In this document: one piece after another, positions 26,641 to 35,905 of the stretch
Numbering within the stretch: position 1 is the stretch's first letter
Layout of the letters: each line of letters begins with the position of its first letter
Source: Aliivibrio sifiae
GTDB lineage: Bacteria > Pseudomonadota > Gammaproteobacteria > Enterobacterales > Vibrionaceae
Assembly: GCF_002954705.1 (NCBI RefSeq)
Contig: NZ_MSCO01000002.1
Span: 99,856 to 163,855 of the forward strand
DNA: 64,000 nucleotides
Direction: 5' to 3'
The notes under the pieces: generated by a model
Told to the model about the DNA's origin: nothing
Database searches by the model: none
The model's input: only the letters and a program-made list of their open reading frames with translations
Program-made: the position numbers and the translations under genes

Positions 26641-28407
26641 TTAGTCATTTACTGTTGCGGTTTTAGTACCTGTACCATTTTTAGATGCATTTACAAGTAA
26701 AATACCAATACTTAATACGATTGAACCACATAGAAGGAAAAGTAATCGACCTGTTGGTTCGTTTGGAATCAGTGCCATTGCTAAGATACCAAAACCTGCT
26801 GTACTGATAAGTTTACCAAGCATAGAACGTTGTTTTGTATCTAGATTCTGCTGTTCTTCACCTTCAGAAACTAATGGGGTGTTCCAGTTCGTAAATAGTG
26901 TATCCACTTCTTTTTCACGTTCAGCTGATAAAGGCTTGTAGAAGAACTGCGTTGCTAAGAAGAAGCCACCAGTAAAGACTACGTGTGCTGCTAAGCTTAA
27001 GCCAACTTTAAGATCTGCCCACTCACGACCAGTCAATTGTTGCTCTAAACCAAATAGGTGTTCAATATCTTCTGCTTGTAGAGAGATACCAAAGATGTAA
27101 GAAACAAAACCACCGACAATCAATGTTGTCCAAGCTGACCAATCTGGTGTTTTACGGACAATCATACCTAGGAAGATTGGAATAAGCATAGGGAAACCAA
27201 TTAAGGCACCAACGTTCATTACAATATCAAATAGGCTCAAGTGACGTAACGAGTTAATGTATAGGCCAATCGCGATAATGATTATACCCATTAGAATCGT
27301 CGTTAGCTTACTTACAATCACTAGCTCTTTTTGCTCAGCATTCTTACGAAGAACTGGGCTATAGAAGTTCATTACAAAAATACCAGCGTTACGATTTAAA
27401 CCTGAATCCATAGAAGACATTGTTGCTGCGAACATCGCTGACATTAATAGGCCAACCATACCTGCAGGCATCACGTTTTGAACAAATGCTAGGTAAGCTG
27501 CATCACCGGCTTTATCACCCATTGACGCGTACTCTAATGCAAAGTCAGGCATAAATGCACTTACATACCAAGGTGGAAGGAACCAAATAAGAGGACCTAC
27601 AACCATTAGGATACAAGCAAGACCAGCAGCTTTTCGAGCATTTTCACTGTCTTTAGCACATAAGTAGCGGTAAGCATTGATACTGTTATTCATTACACCG
27701 AACTGTTTCACAAAGATGAAGACAACCCATAGTACGAATACACTTACGTAGTTGAGGTTATTCCCCAACATGAAGTCACCTTGGAAGTTATCAACAATGT
27801 TCGTAATACCACCACCGTGGAAGTAAGCGGCAACAGCACACGTAATCGTAACCGCCATGATAACGAGCATTTGCATGAAATCAGAAGCGACAACGGCCCA
27901 AGACCCACCAGTTACCGACATGATGACTAACACAGCACCGGTGAAGATGATGGTCGTTTCCATAGGGATATTAAATACAGCAGCAACAAAGATTGCTAGA
28001 CCATTTAGCCAAATACCTGCAGAGATTAAGCTGTCCGGCATACCGAACCAAGTAAAGAACTGCTCTGAAGTTTTACCAAAACGCTGTCTGATTGCTTCAA
28101 TCGCGGTTACAACACGAAGTTGACGGAACTTTGGAGCGAAGTACATGTAGTTCATGAAATAACCAAATGCATTGGCTAAGAACAGAATTACAATAACAAA
28201 ACCATCGGAGAAAGCGCGTCCTGCGGCTCCAGTAAACGTCCATGCTGAGAATTGAGTCATGAAAGCGGTTGCACCAACCATCCACCATAACATTTTGCCG
28301 CCCCCTCTAAAGTAATCACTAGTAGAGGTTGTAAACTTTCTAAACATCCAACCAATTGCGATTAAGAAGAAGAAGTAGGCAAGAACAACGAGAGTATCAA
28401 TAGTCAT
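26641..28407 (-). CDS. Na+/solute symporter (SSS), probable oligoalginate or uronate importer
   Basis: 588 residues with about 14 membrane segments. The sodium:solute symporter pattern is evident: YFRGGGKMLWWMVGATAFMTQFSAWTF near the start and SAMFAATMSSMDSGLNRNAGI around 330. It is a close paralogue of the two proteins at 54972-56744 and 57183-58943. In alginate-degrading Vibrio, symporters of this kind (toaA-C) import alginate oligomers or the unsaturated monomer. It lies directly after eda on the same strand but has its own TTGTACTACAA operator and leader. Which substrate each paralogue prefers is unknown. Confidence 0.85.
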   Translation of the reverse strand: MTIDTLVVLAYFFFLIAIGWMFRKFTTSTSDYFRGGGKMLWWMVGATAFMTQFSAWTFTGAAGRAFSDGFVIVILFLANAFGYFMNYMYFAPKFRQLRVVTAIEAIRQRFGKTSEQFFTWFGMPDSLISAGIWLNGLAIFVAAVFNIPMETTIIFTGAVLVIMSVTGGSWAVVASDFMQMLVIMAVTITCAVAAYFHGGGITNIVDNFQGDFMLGNNLNYVSVFVLWVVFIFVKQFGVMNNSINAYRYLCAKDSENARKAAGLACILMVVGPLIWFLPPWYVSAFMPDFALEYASMGDKAGDAAYLAFVQNVMPAGMVGLLMSAMFAATMSSMDSGLNRNAGIFVMNFYSPVLRKNAEQKELVIVSKLTTILMGIIIIAIGLYINSLRHLSLFDIVMNVGALIGFPMLIPIFLGMIVRKTPDWSAWTTLIVGGFVSYIFGISLQAEDIEHLFGLEQQLTGREWADLKVGLSLAAHVVFTGGFFLATQFFYKPLSAEREKEVDTLFTNWNTPLVSEGEEQQNLDTKQRSMLGKLISTAGFGILAMALIPNEPTGRLLFLLCGSIVLSIGILLVNASKNGTGTKTATVND

Positions 28408-28469
28408 TTTTTTCAGCCCTTTTTATATCATAATTAACTGATATCTAGATTACCCTTTTTTGGTTTTAT

Positions 28470-28480
28470 TTGTACTACAA
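28470..28480. promoter_or_regulatory. Alginate-regulon operator TTGTACTACAA
   Basis: A perfect palindrome TTGTA-C-TACAA ending 63 bp before the symporter start codon, the same spacing as at the two other SSS genes. The likely binding protein is one of the FadR-type GntR regulators at 47394-48113 and 48518-49228 (inference). Confidence 0.7.
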
Positions 28481-28621
28481 TATGTCTTTATCGTGATCTA
28501 ATTCGCATGTTTTCTGATCTCAATAAGAGTGTTACTTTATGTTTCAATTGGCTTTAATCTTATTTTTCATTGGTTTGTAATATTTTACGTTGTAAGCTGT
28601 TGATGTTTGTATTTGGGTATA

Positions 28622-28632
28622 TAGTAATACAA
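28622..28632. promoter_or_regulatory. Near-match operator TAGTAATACAA
   Basis: One mismatch from TTGTANTACAA, upstream of the perfect site before the same symporter gene. Confidence 0.4.
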
Positions 28633-28738
28633 AATGAATTGGTGGCGGTTGTTAACTACAAATGATGGTGTCTTTATTTTGAAAGGTGAGTATGGCGTAA
28701 AAAATAAGAAGTGGTTTGTTTTAGATCGTAAAAATGAC

Positions 28739-28760
28739 AAAAGCGAGCCATTGGCTCGCC
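28739..28760 (-). terminator. Terminator of kdgF-kdgK-eda
   Basis: GGCGAGCCAATGGCTCGC on the minus strand forms a GC-rich hairpin followed by TTTTGTCATTTTT, 35 bp past the eda stop. Confidence 0.8.
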
Positions 28761-28794
28761 TAATAAAGAGTAAGAAATTATTAATTAAAGCGGA

Positions 28795-29418
28795 TTAACT
28801 TACACGCTCAACGGCATCACGAACTAATGCGCCTAATTCATCCCATTTACCTTCATCAATAAGGTTTGTTGGTACCATCCAAGTGCCACCACATGCTAAA
28901 ACTGCAGGGATAGATAGGTAATCATCAATGTTCTTCAAGCTTACACCACCAGTTGGCATAAATTGTACCGGGTAAACCGCAGTTAATGCTTTTAGCATAT
29001 TAATGCCACCAGAAGGTTCAGCAGGGAAGAATTTAAGCGTGCGTAAGCCCATTTCCATTGCTTGCTCTACTAAGCTTGGGTTGTTTACGCCAGGAACGAT
29101 AGGCATATTTTTATCTAAACAATACTGCACTGTACGTGGGTTAAAACCAGGGCTAACGATAAAATCAACACCAGCTTCAATAGCTTGGTCAACTTGTTCG
29201 TTAGTTAAAATCGTACCAGCGCCAATCAGCATTTCAGGGAACTCATTACGCATAGCTCGAATCGCTTCTGCAGCACACGGTGTTCTAAATGTGATTTCCG
29301 CACATGGCATGCCATTTTCAACTAAAGCTCGGCCTAGAGGGATCGCATCTTCCGCTTTGTTGATTGCGATTACAGGAATAACTTTAAGGCTTGCCAATTG
29401 TTCGTTTAAGGTTGTCAT
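28795..29418 (-). CDS. eda: KDPG aldolase
   Basis: 207 residues from the ATG at 29418 (MTTLNEQLASLKVIPVIAI); the longer frame would need GTG without a good ribosome-binding site. The class I aldolase features are Glu41 in AEITFRT, GAGTI (67-70 region), the Schiff-base lysine Lys129 in LKFFPAE, and PTGGV. It splits 2-keto-3-deoxy-6-phosphogluconate into pyruvate and glyceraldehyde-3-phosphate. It is third in the kdgF-kdgK-eda operon and ends the alginate pathway. Confidence 0.95.
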   Translation of the reverse strand: MTTLNEQLASLKVIPVIAINKAEDAIPLGRALVENGMPCAEITFRTPCAAEAIRAMRNEFPEMLIGAGTILTNEQVDQAIEAGVDFIVSPGFNPRTVQYCLDKNMPIVPGVNNPSLVEQAMEMGLRTLKFFPAEPSGGINMLKALTAVYPVQFMPTGGVSLKNIDDYLSIPAVLACGGTWMVPTNLIDEGKWDELGALVRDAVERVS

Positions 29419-29494
29419 GATTACACTCTCATGTTGAATTTGATTAACGACAGGCACCTAAATAAGAGTAACTATTTAGGTAACATATTAAAAA

Positions 29495-30433
29495 TTATAA
29501 AGATAAATCTGGCATTACATTACTTGGAATGATCGCGCCTTTATATTGGATCACTGTGCCAGCAACAACGTGCCCTGCATACGCTGCTTCAAGCGTATTG
29601 CCACCACAAAAACGTTTGGCTAAAAAGCCTGCACTGAATGAATCTCCAGCAGCCGTTGTATCAATGATCTTTTCTTTTTCAACGGGATAAGGGGCAACAT
29701 AGTTTGCCTGGTCGTTTTGTACGACTAAGCAATCCTTACTTCCTCGTTTGATAATGAGTTCATTCACACCAGATTTTGATGTTCTTTCAATGCATTGTTC
29801 AAGATGATCATCACCATAAAGGGCTTGCTCATCTTCAAAAGTAAGTAATGCAGTGTCTGTCAGTGCCAGTATCTTTAAATACCATGACATGGCTTCTGAT
29901 TGGTCATTCCAAAGCTTAGGGCGGTAATTATTATCAAAAAGAACTTTTCCGCCTTGAGCTTTGTATTGTTCTAAAAATGCCAACAGTACGTGACGACCGT
30001 TATCAGTGAGGATAGCAATAGATATCCCACTTAAATAAATTGCATCAAAAGAAAACAGGCTATCTAAAAGCGCTGTTGTCTCTTTTTGGTCGAACAGATA
30101 TTTTGCCGCGGCATCGTTACGCCAATAGTGAAAACTACGTTCACCGGTGTCATCGGTCTCGATGTAATACAGGCCGGGTTGTTTATTGTCTAATTGAGTC
30201 ACCAAATCGGTATTGATGCCTTCTACTTTCCATTTTTCTAGCATATCAAGGCTAAAAGGGTCATTGCCTAACGCGGTAATATAACTGACGTTAACGCCTT
30301 TATTTTTTGTTAAACGCGATAAGTAAAGTGCTGTGTTTAATGTATCTCCACCGAATGTTTGCTCAAGCCCGTTTTCTTTTTTTTGTAGCTCAACCATGCA
30401 CTCGCCAATGACCGCGATGTTTAATGATTTCAT
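29495..30433 (-). CDS. kdgK: 2-keto-3-deoxygluconate kinase
   Basis: A 312-residue PfkB-family sugar kinase: GECMVELQKKENG at the N-terminus, where KDG kinases bind the substrate, and the catalytic motif DTTAAGDSFSAGF near residue 260 with the general-base Asp. It phosphorylates KDG to KDPG for the aldolase encoded next. It is 35 bp after kdgF and 77 bp before eda on the same strand. Confidence 0.92.
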   Translation of the reverse strand: MKSLNIAVIGECMVELQKKENGLEQTFGGDTLNTALYLSRLTKNKGVNVSYITALGNDPFSLDMLEKWKVEGINTDLVTQLDNKQPGLYYIETDDTGERSFHYWRNDAAAKYLFDQKETTALLDSLFSFDAIYLSGISIAILTDNGRHVLLAFLEQYKAQGGKVLFDNNYRPKLWNDQSEAMSWYLKILALTDTALLTFEDEQALYGDDHLEQCIERTSKSGVNELIIKRGSKDCLVVQNDQANYVAPYPVEKEKIIDTTAAGDSFSAGFLAKRFCGGNTLEAAYAGHVVAGTVIQYKGAIIPSNVMPDLSL

Positions 30434-30467
30434 ATGCTTACCTTAGCAACTGAGGTTGCGCTAGTGA

Positions 30468-30803
30468 TTATTTTAAGAAGTCTTCTCGTGCTGGTGAAAA
30501 CATATCAAGTAAAATGCTGTCTTGCTCAAGAGCCACGGCACCATGAACAAAGTGTTTAGGGGCAATATAAGCGTCACCTGCAGTAAGCACGTGTTTAACG
30601 CCATCGACTTCGGCTTCAAAACTACCACTTACGACATAACCAATTTGGTCATGGATCTCATGAGAGTGAGGAGCGCCGATTGCGCCTTTATCAAAGCATA
30701 AGTGAACAGCCATCAGTTCATCAGTGTAGCCAACAATTTTACGTTTGATGCCACCGCCTAGCTCTTCCCAAGGATTCTCTTGTAATTTGAAAAAATTATT
30801 CAT
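30468..30803 (-). CDS. kdgF: KdgF, cupin that linearises unsaturated uronates
   Basis: A 111-residue single cupin with the metal-binding motif PHSHEIHDQIGYVVSGSFE (about 41-59) and the second His in KHFVHGAV. KdgF converts the cyclic 4,5-unsaturated monouronate released by lyases into the linear ketone (DEH), speeding alginate and pectin catabolism. It is the first gene of the minus-strand operon, with a perfect operator 74 bp upstream, and divergent from the PL17 lyase operon. Confidence 0.9.
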   Translation of the reverse strand: MNNFFKLQENPWEELGGGIKRKIVGYTDELMAVHLCFDKGAIGAPHSHEIHDQIGYVVSGSFEAEVDGVKHVLTAGDAYIAPKHFVHGAVALEQDSILLDMFSPAREDFLK

Positions 30804-30876
30804 AATGCTTCCCCTAATAAAGGTATTAACTAAATTTAATGTCTCGATGGGAATAACTATAAGCTAATAATTTAAT

Positions 30877-30887
30877 TTGTAATACAA
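30877..30887. promoter_or_regulatory. Alginate-regulon operator TTGTAATACAA
   Basis: A perfect copy of the palindrome between the divergent kdgF and PL17 operons, 74 bp before the kdgF start codon. Confidence 0.7.
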
Positions 30888-31057
30888 TATAGTTTATTTT
30901 GTGTGATGTGAATCAAATAAGAATTTACTTTATCTCTGTTTTTACGATTATTTAATGACCTGTCACAAAACTCATATTATTTAAAATCAATGTCTTATAT
31001 TGTTTTGTGTGATTGTCATCATTGTTTGATAACGCTAAGGTGTTACTAAAGCTAATA

Positions 31058-31068
31058 TTGTATTACTT
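31058..31068. promoter_or_regulatory. Operator-like TTGTATTACTT before the PL17 operon
   Basis: Two mismatches from TTGTANTACAA, 74 bp before the chosen PL17 start at 31142, mirroring the kdgF spacing on the other side. Confidence 0.45.
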
Positions 31069-31141
31069 TATATGCAGTTTGATAATTTAGTTACGTTTAG
31101 AGATTAAATACTCTTTATTGAGATTGAGGGTGAAAAAGAAT

Positions 31142-33310
31142 ATGACGACACAACCAATTTTACTTACGGATGCAGAAATTGAACAGCTTCACCTAGAAGT
31201 TGGACGTTCGACTTTAATGGGCAAAACCATTGAAGCACATAAAAAAGATGTTGATGCATTTATGCAACTTCCATTGGATGTTCCTGGTCACGGAGAGGCG
31301 GGTGGTTATGAACATAATCGCCACAAACAAAACTACACCTACATGAATCTTGCTGGTCGTTTATTTCTGGTTACTAAAGAAGAGAAATATGCCAACTTTG
31401 TGAAAGAACTATTAGCAATTTACGCAGATAAATACCTAACATTTGACTTCCATGTGCAAAAAAACACAAACCCAACAGGTCGTTTATTTCACCAGATCTT
31501 AAATGAACATTGTTGGTTACTATTTACAAGTCTTGCTTATTCTTGTGTTGCATCAACCATGACCGAAGAGGAGCGAAGCACGGTTGTTGAGCGTATCTTT
31601 GAGCCAATGCTTGATATGTTTACCGTTAAATATGCACACGACTTTGACCGTATTCATAATCACGGAATTTGGGCAGTGGCAGCGGTTGGTATTTGTGGTC
31701 TAGCAATTGGTAAGCGTGAATATTTAGATATGTCAGTTTATGGCATTGAACGTAACGAAACTGGCGGTTTCTTAGCGCAAATCTCTGAATTGTTTGCGCC
31801 TTCTGGTTATTACATGGAAGGGCCTTATTACCATCGTTACGCGATTCGTCCAACATGTGTGTTTGCTGAAGTTATTCACCGCCATATGCCAGAAGTGGAT
31901 ATTTATAACTTCAAAGGGCAAGTGATTGGTAATACAGTACAAGCTATGCTTTCAACCGCATACCCAAATGGTGAGTTCCCTGCATTAAATGACTCATCTC
32001 GTACTATGGGCATCACGGACATGGGGGTTCAGGTTGCGGTGAGTGTTTACAGCAAGCACTATGAACTTGATGAAAATATCTTAGGCATGGCGAAAATACA
32101 AGACCGTGTTTGGATGCACTCTTGTGGTTTAGAATTATCAAAAGCGTATGAAGAAGCATCAGAAAAGCATGAAATCAATATGCCTTTTTGGCCGAGTGTT
32201 GAACTAAATGAAGGTCCTGATGGCCACTTTGGTGCACAAGGCTTTATTCGTATGCAAGATAAAAAAGGCGATGTATCTCAACTTGTTATGAACTACGGCC
32301 AGCATGGTATGGGTCATGGTAATTTTGATACGTTGGGCATTACCTTCTTTAATCGCGGTCAAGAAGTGTTGCGTGAATATGGTTTCTGTCGTTGGGTTAA
32401 CGTTGAACCAAAATTTGGTGGTCGTTACCTTGATGAAAACAAATCTTATGCTCGTCAAACTATCGCTCACAATGCAGTAACTGTGGATGAACAATGTCAA
32501 AATAACTTTGATGTTGAACGTGCAGATAAAGTTCATGGTCTTCCACATTTCTTTAAAGTAAATGACACTAACATTAATGGTATGAGCGCATTTGCTAATG
32601 ATCATTATGATGGTCTTGATATGCAACGCAGCGTCTTTATGCTGAAGCTTGATGAACTTGAATCCCCATTGTTGCTTGATCTTTATCGTGTTGTCGGTGA
32701 AGGAGAGCATCAGTACGATTACTCTCACCAATATGAAGGACAGATAGTACGTACTAACTTTGAATACAAAGCTAATAAAGAACTTAATACGCTAGGCAGT
32801 GATTTTGGTTACCAACACTTGTGGAATGTGGCAAGCGGTGCAGCAAACGATACAGCACTGGTGAGTTGGCTACAAAATAATACGTATTACACATGGTTAG
32901 GCACAAGCTCTAACACTAACAATGAAGTGATTTTCACTCGCACTGGTGCGAATGATCCAAGCTTTAATTTGCGTAGTGAACCTGCGTTTATTCTTCGTAG
33001 TAAAGGTCCATCAACGTTATTTGCATCAGTGCTAGAAACACACGGCTATTTTAACGAAGAATTTGAGCAATCTGTTAACGCTCGTGGTGTGGTGAAAAAT
33101 ATTCAGGTTATTGGTCATACAGTAGTAGGCTCGGTTGTTGAAATTCAGACAGAACACTCTAATGTAACCGTTATGGTAAGTAATCAGTTTGGTGCAACAG
33201 AAAGTACCGCGCACACCGTAGAATTAAATGGGAAATCATACAATTGGACAGGCTTCTATTCGCTAGAAACGTCTTCATTAGAAAAAAACACGATTAAGCA
33301 GGAGAAATAA
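31142..33310 (+). CDS. Oligoalginate lyase, PL17 (first copy)
   Basis: A 722-residue cytoplasmic enzyme without signal peptide, started at ATG 31142 (MTTQPILLTDAEI); the longer frame needs TTG. It has an alpha/alpha-toroid N-terminal half and a heparinase II/III-like beta-sheet C-terminal half. Catalytic residues known for PL17 are visible: Asn173-His174 in IHNHGIWAVAAVG and the tyrosines of EGPYYHRYAIRP (about 229-230). PL17 lyases cut alginate oligomers exolytically to unsaturated monouronate. It is co-transcribed with a second PL17 gene after a one-base gap. Confidence 0.92.
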   Translation: MTTQPILLTDAEIEQLHLEVGRSTLMGKTIEAHKKDVDAFMQLPLDVPGHGEAGGYEHNRHKQNYTYMNLAGRLFLVTKEEKYANFVKELLAIYADKYLTFDFHVQKNTNPTGRLFHQILNEHCWLLFTSLAYSCVASTMTEEERSTVVERIFEPMLDMFTVKYAHDFDRIHNHGIWAVAAVGICGLAIGKREYLDMSVYGIERNETGGFLAQISELFAPSGYYMEGPYYHRYAIRPTCVFAEVIHRHMPEVDIYNFKGQVIGNTVQAMLSTAYPNGEFPALNDSSRTMGITDMGVQVAVSVYSKHYELDENILGMAKIQDRVWMHSCGLELSKAYEEASEKHEINMPFWPSVELNEGPDGHFGAQGFIRMQDKKGDVSQLVMNYGQHGMGHGNFDTLGITFFNRGQEVLREYGFCRWVNVEPKFGGRYLDENKSYARQTIAHNAVTVDEQCQNNFDVERADKVHGLPHFFKVNDTNINGMSAFANDHYDGLDMQRSVFMLKLDELESPLLLDLYRVVGEGEHQYDYSHQYEGQIVRTNFEYKANKELNTLGSDFGYQHLWNVASGAANDTALVSWLQNNTYYTWLGTSSNTNNEVIFTRTGANDPSFNLRSEPAFILRSKGPSTLFASVLETHGYFNEEFEQSVNARGVVKNIQVIGHTVVGSVVEIQTEHSNVTVMVSNQFGATESTAHTVELNGKSYNWTGFYSLETSSLEKNTIKQEK

Positions 33311-33311
33311 T

Positions 33312-35462
33312 ATGAGCTATCAACCACTTTTACTGAATTTTGAAGAAGCTGCTGAGCTTCGTAAAGAACTTGGCAAGGATAGCCTATTAGGAAAAGCCCT
33401 TACTCGTGATATTAAACAAACAGATGCTTACATGGCAGAAGTGGGTATTGAAGTTCCGGGTCACGGCGAAGGTGGCGGTTACGAACATAACCGCCATAAG
33501 CAAAACTACATTCATATGGATCTTGCAGGTCGCTTATTCTTAATCACAGAAGAAACTAAATACCGTGATTACATTGTTGATATGCTAACAGCGTATGCAA
33601 CGGTATACCCGACACTTGAGAGCAATGTTAGTTTAGATTCTAACCCTCCGGGCAAACTGTTTCACCAGACATTGAATGAAAATATGTGGATGCTTTATGC
33701 TTCTTGTGCGTACAGCTGTATTTACCACACGATTTCAGAAGAGCAAAAACGCTTAATCGAAGATGATCTTCTAAAGCAAATGATTGAAATGTTCGTGGTA
33801 ACTTACGCTCACGATTTCGATATCGTACACAACCATGGTCTATGGGCGGTTGCTGCTGTTGGTATTTGTGGTTACGCAATCAATGATCAAGAATCAGTAG
33901 ATAAAGCATTATATGGTTTGAAAATGGACAAAGTGAGTGGTGGTTTCTTAGCACAACTTGACCAACTGTTTTCGCCTGATGGTTACTATATGGAAGGTCC
34001 TTATTACCATCGTTTCTCATTGCGTCCAATTTACTTATTTGCTGAAGCAATTGAGCGCCGTCAACCAGAATTGGGTATCTATGAATTTAATGATTCAGTC
34101 ATTAAGACAACATCGTATTCAGTATTTAAAACGGCTTTCCCTGATGGCACATTACCAGCACTGAATGATTCATCGAAAACGATTTCTATCAACGATGAAG
34201 GCGTTATCATGGCAACATCAGTGTGTTACCACCGTTATGAGCAAACAGAAACGTTACTTGGTATGGCAGATCACCAACAAGATGTTTGGGTTCATAGTTC
34301 AGGTCAAACATTATCAAATGCGGTTGAACAGGCTGATGAAATCAAACCATTTAACTGGGGCAGCTTATTTGTTACTGATGGCCCAGAAGGCGAAAAAGGC
34401 GGCGTAAGCATTCTTCGTCACCGTGATGAAAAAGACGACGATACCATGGCGTTAATTTGGTTTGGTCAGCACGGTTCTGATCATCAATACCATTCAGCAT
34501 TAGATCACGGTCACTACGATGGTTTACACCTAAGTGTATTTAACCGTGGTCATGAAGTCTTGCACGATTACGGCTTTGGTCGTTGGGTAAACGTAGAGCC
34601 TAAATTTGGTGGTCGTTATATTCCAGAAAACAAAACGTATTGCAAGCAGACAGTTGCTCACAACACCGTAACAGTGGATCAGAAAACACAGAATAACTTT
34701 GATACGGCATTGGCAGAATCTAAGTTTGGTCAGAAGCACTTCTTTGTTGCTGATGATCAATCGCTGCAAGGCATGAGCGGCACGATTTCTGATTACTATA
34801 CTGGCGTAGATATGCAACGCAGTATCATCCTTGCGGAGCTCCCTGAGTTTGAAAAGCCATTGATGATTGATGTGTACCGCATTGAAGCAGATGCAGAGCA
34901 TGAATATGATTTACCTGTTCACCATTCAGGCCAAATCATCCGTACCGATTTCGATTACCAAGTTGAAAGCACATTGAAACCTTTGGGTGAAGATAATGGT
35001 TATCAACACCTGTGGAATGTCGGCTCTGGCAAGGTAGAGGGTAGCTCTTTAGTCAGCTGGTTACATGACAGCAGCTACTACAGCTTAATAACAAGTGCAG
35101 TAGAGGGTAGCGAGGTGATTTTTGCTCGCACTGGCGCAAATGATCCAGACTTTAACCTGAAGAGTGAACCTGCATTGATTTTACGCCAATCAGGTCAAGA
35201 CCACGTGTTTGCATCAGTATTAGAAACACACGGTTATTTTAACGAATCAATTGAAGCGTCTGTTGGTGCTCGTGGGTTGGTAAAAGCGGTTTCAGTGGTG
35301 GGCCATAACAGTATTGGGACTGTTGTTCGTATTGAAACAACGTCTGGTAATACTTACCATTACGGTATTTCAAACCAAGCTGAAGATGCACAAAAAGCGT
35401 TACACACGGTTGAATTTAGTGGAAATACATACACATGGACGGGATCGTTCGCACAGCTTTAA
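33312..35462 (+). CDS. Oligoalginate lyase, PL17 (second copy)
   Basis: A 716-residue paralogue of the preceding protein, sharing VPGHGE-GGYEHNRHKQNY near the start, the catalytic pair Asn174-His175 in VHNHGLWAVAAVG, EGPYYHRFSLRP, and the C-terminal heparinase II/III-like domain. No signal peptide, so cytoplasmic. A strong AGGAGAAATAAT ribosome-binding site lies inside the end of the first gene. The pair may divide M-rich and G-rich oligomers or chain lengths between them (inference). Confidence 0.92.
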   Translation: MSYQPLLLNFEEAAELRKELGKDSLLGKALTRDIKQTDAYMAEVGIEVPGHGEGGGYEHNRHKQNYIHMDLAGRLFLITEETKYRDYIVDMLTAYATVYPTLESNVSLDSNPPGKLFHQTLNENMWMLYASCAYSCIYHTISEEQKRLIEDDLLKQMIEMFVVTYAHDFDIVHNHGLWAVAAVGICGYAINDQESVDKALYGLKMDKVSGGFLAQLDQLFSPDGYYMEGPYYHRFSLRPIYLFAEAIERRQPELGIYEFNDSVIKTTSYSVFKTAFPDGTLPALNDSSKTISINDEGVIMATSVCYHRYEQTETLLGMADHQQDVWVHSSGQTLSNAVEQADEIKPFNWGSLFVTDGPEGEKGGVSILRHRDEKDDDTMALIWFGQHGSDHQYHSALDHGHYDGLHLSVFNRGHEVLHDYGFGRWVNVEPKFGGRYIPENKTYCKQTVAHNTVTVDQKTQNNFDTALAESKFGQKHFFVADDQSLQGMSGTISDYYTGVDMQRSIILAELPEFEKPLMIDVYRIEADAEHEYDLPVHHSGQIIRTDFDYQVESTLKPLGEDNGYQHLWNVGSGKVEGSSLVSWLHDSSYYSLITSAVEGSEVIFARTGANDPDFNLKSEPALILRQSGQDHVFASVLETHGYFNESIEASVGARGLVKAVSVVGHNSIGTVVRIETTSGNTYHYGISNQAEDAQKALHTVEFSGNTYTWTGSFAQL

Positions 35463-35905
35463 TCTAAACGAATGATTTAATTTACAGATTGGGAAATAAG
35501 ACCAAACCGGATACTTTCGCATAGAGTATTCGGTTTTTTTATGGATGACACAATTATTATCTCTCTATGTTAATAAGTAATACAATTGTGCGTATTTTTT
35601 TGTCGTTATGGTTACGAATGAGTTTGTTATCTCTTCGTAATTAGCTTTATTTACTGAAAAAACAAACGATAAAGAGTAAATTTACATACGTGTATTGTCA
35701 CTATTCAATAAGTTTAACACCTTATAATTAAGTGCTTTTTTGATTGTAAACACCTTGGATTTATTGGTGTGAGTGATAAATTATAGGGCTACATCACACT
35801 TCATCATTAACATGTGAATAATCGCCTTAAAACTATTGATCAAATTCGAATGGCTCGTTATTATAATGAGCATATAATCATACAATAACATATTTGGAGT
35901 TCAAC
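35463..35905 (+). promoter_or_regulatory. Terminator and promoter region before the DEH reductase gene
   Basis: A 443-bp gap. It holds the PL17 terminator (35504-35540), an operator-like AAGTAATACAA at 35575-35585, and AT-rich sequence with the promoter of the reductase gene near 35820-35890. No gene seen. Confidence 0.5.
35504..35540 (+). terminator. Terminator of the PL17 operon
   Basis: ACCGGATACT...AGTATTCGGTTTTTTT forms a hairpin followed by seven T, about 40 bp after the stop codon. Confidence 0.85.

Larger units (their letters stand above)
28408..28794 (-). promoter_or_regulatory. Promoter region of the first SSS symporter
   Basis: A 387-bp gap between eda and the symporter. It holds the eda terminator near 28739-28760, a near-match operator at 28622-28632 and a perfect one at 28470-28480. 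The rest is AT-rich without a gene. Confidence 0.6.

Noticed and set aside
29003-29437. 144-aa frame on the plus strand
   Set aside because: Antisense shadow of eda.
32204-32731. 175-aa frame on the minus strand
   Set aside because: It lies wholly inside the first PL17 gene and reads as its antisense shadow with no ribosome-binding site or motif.
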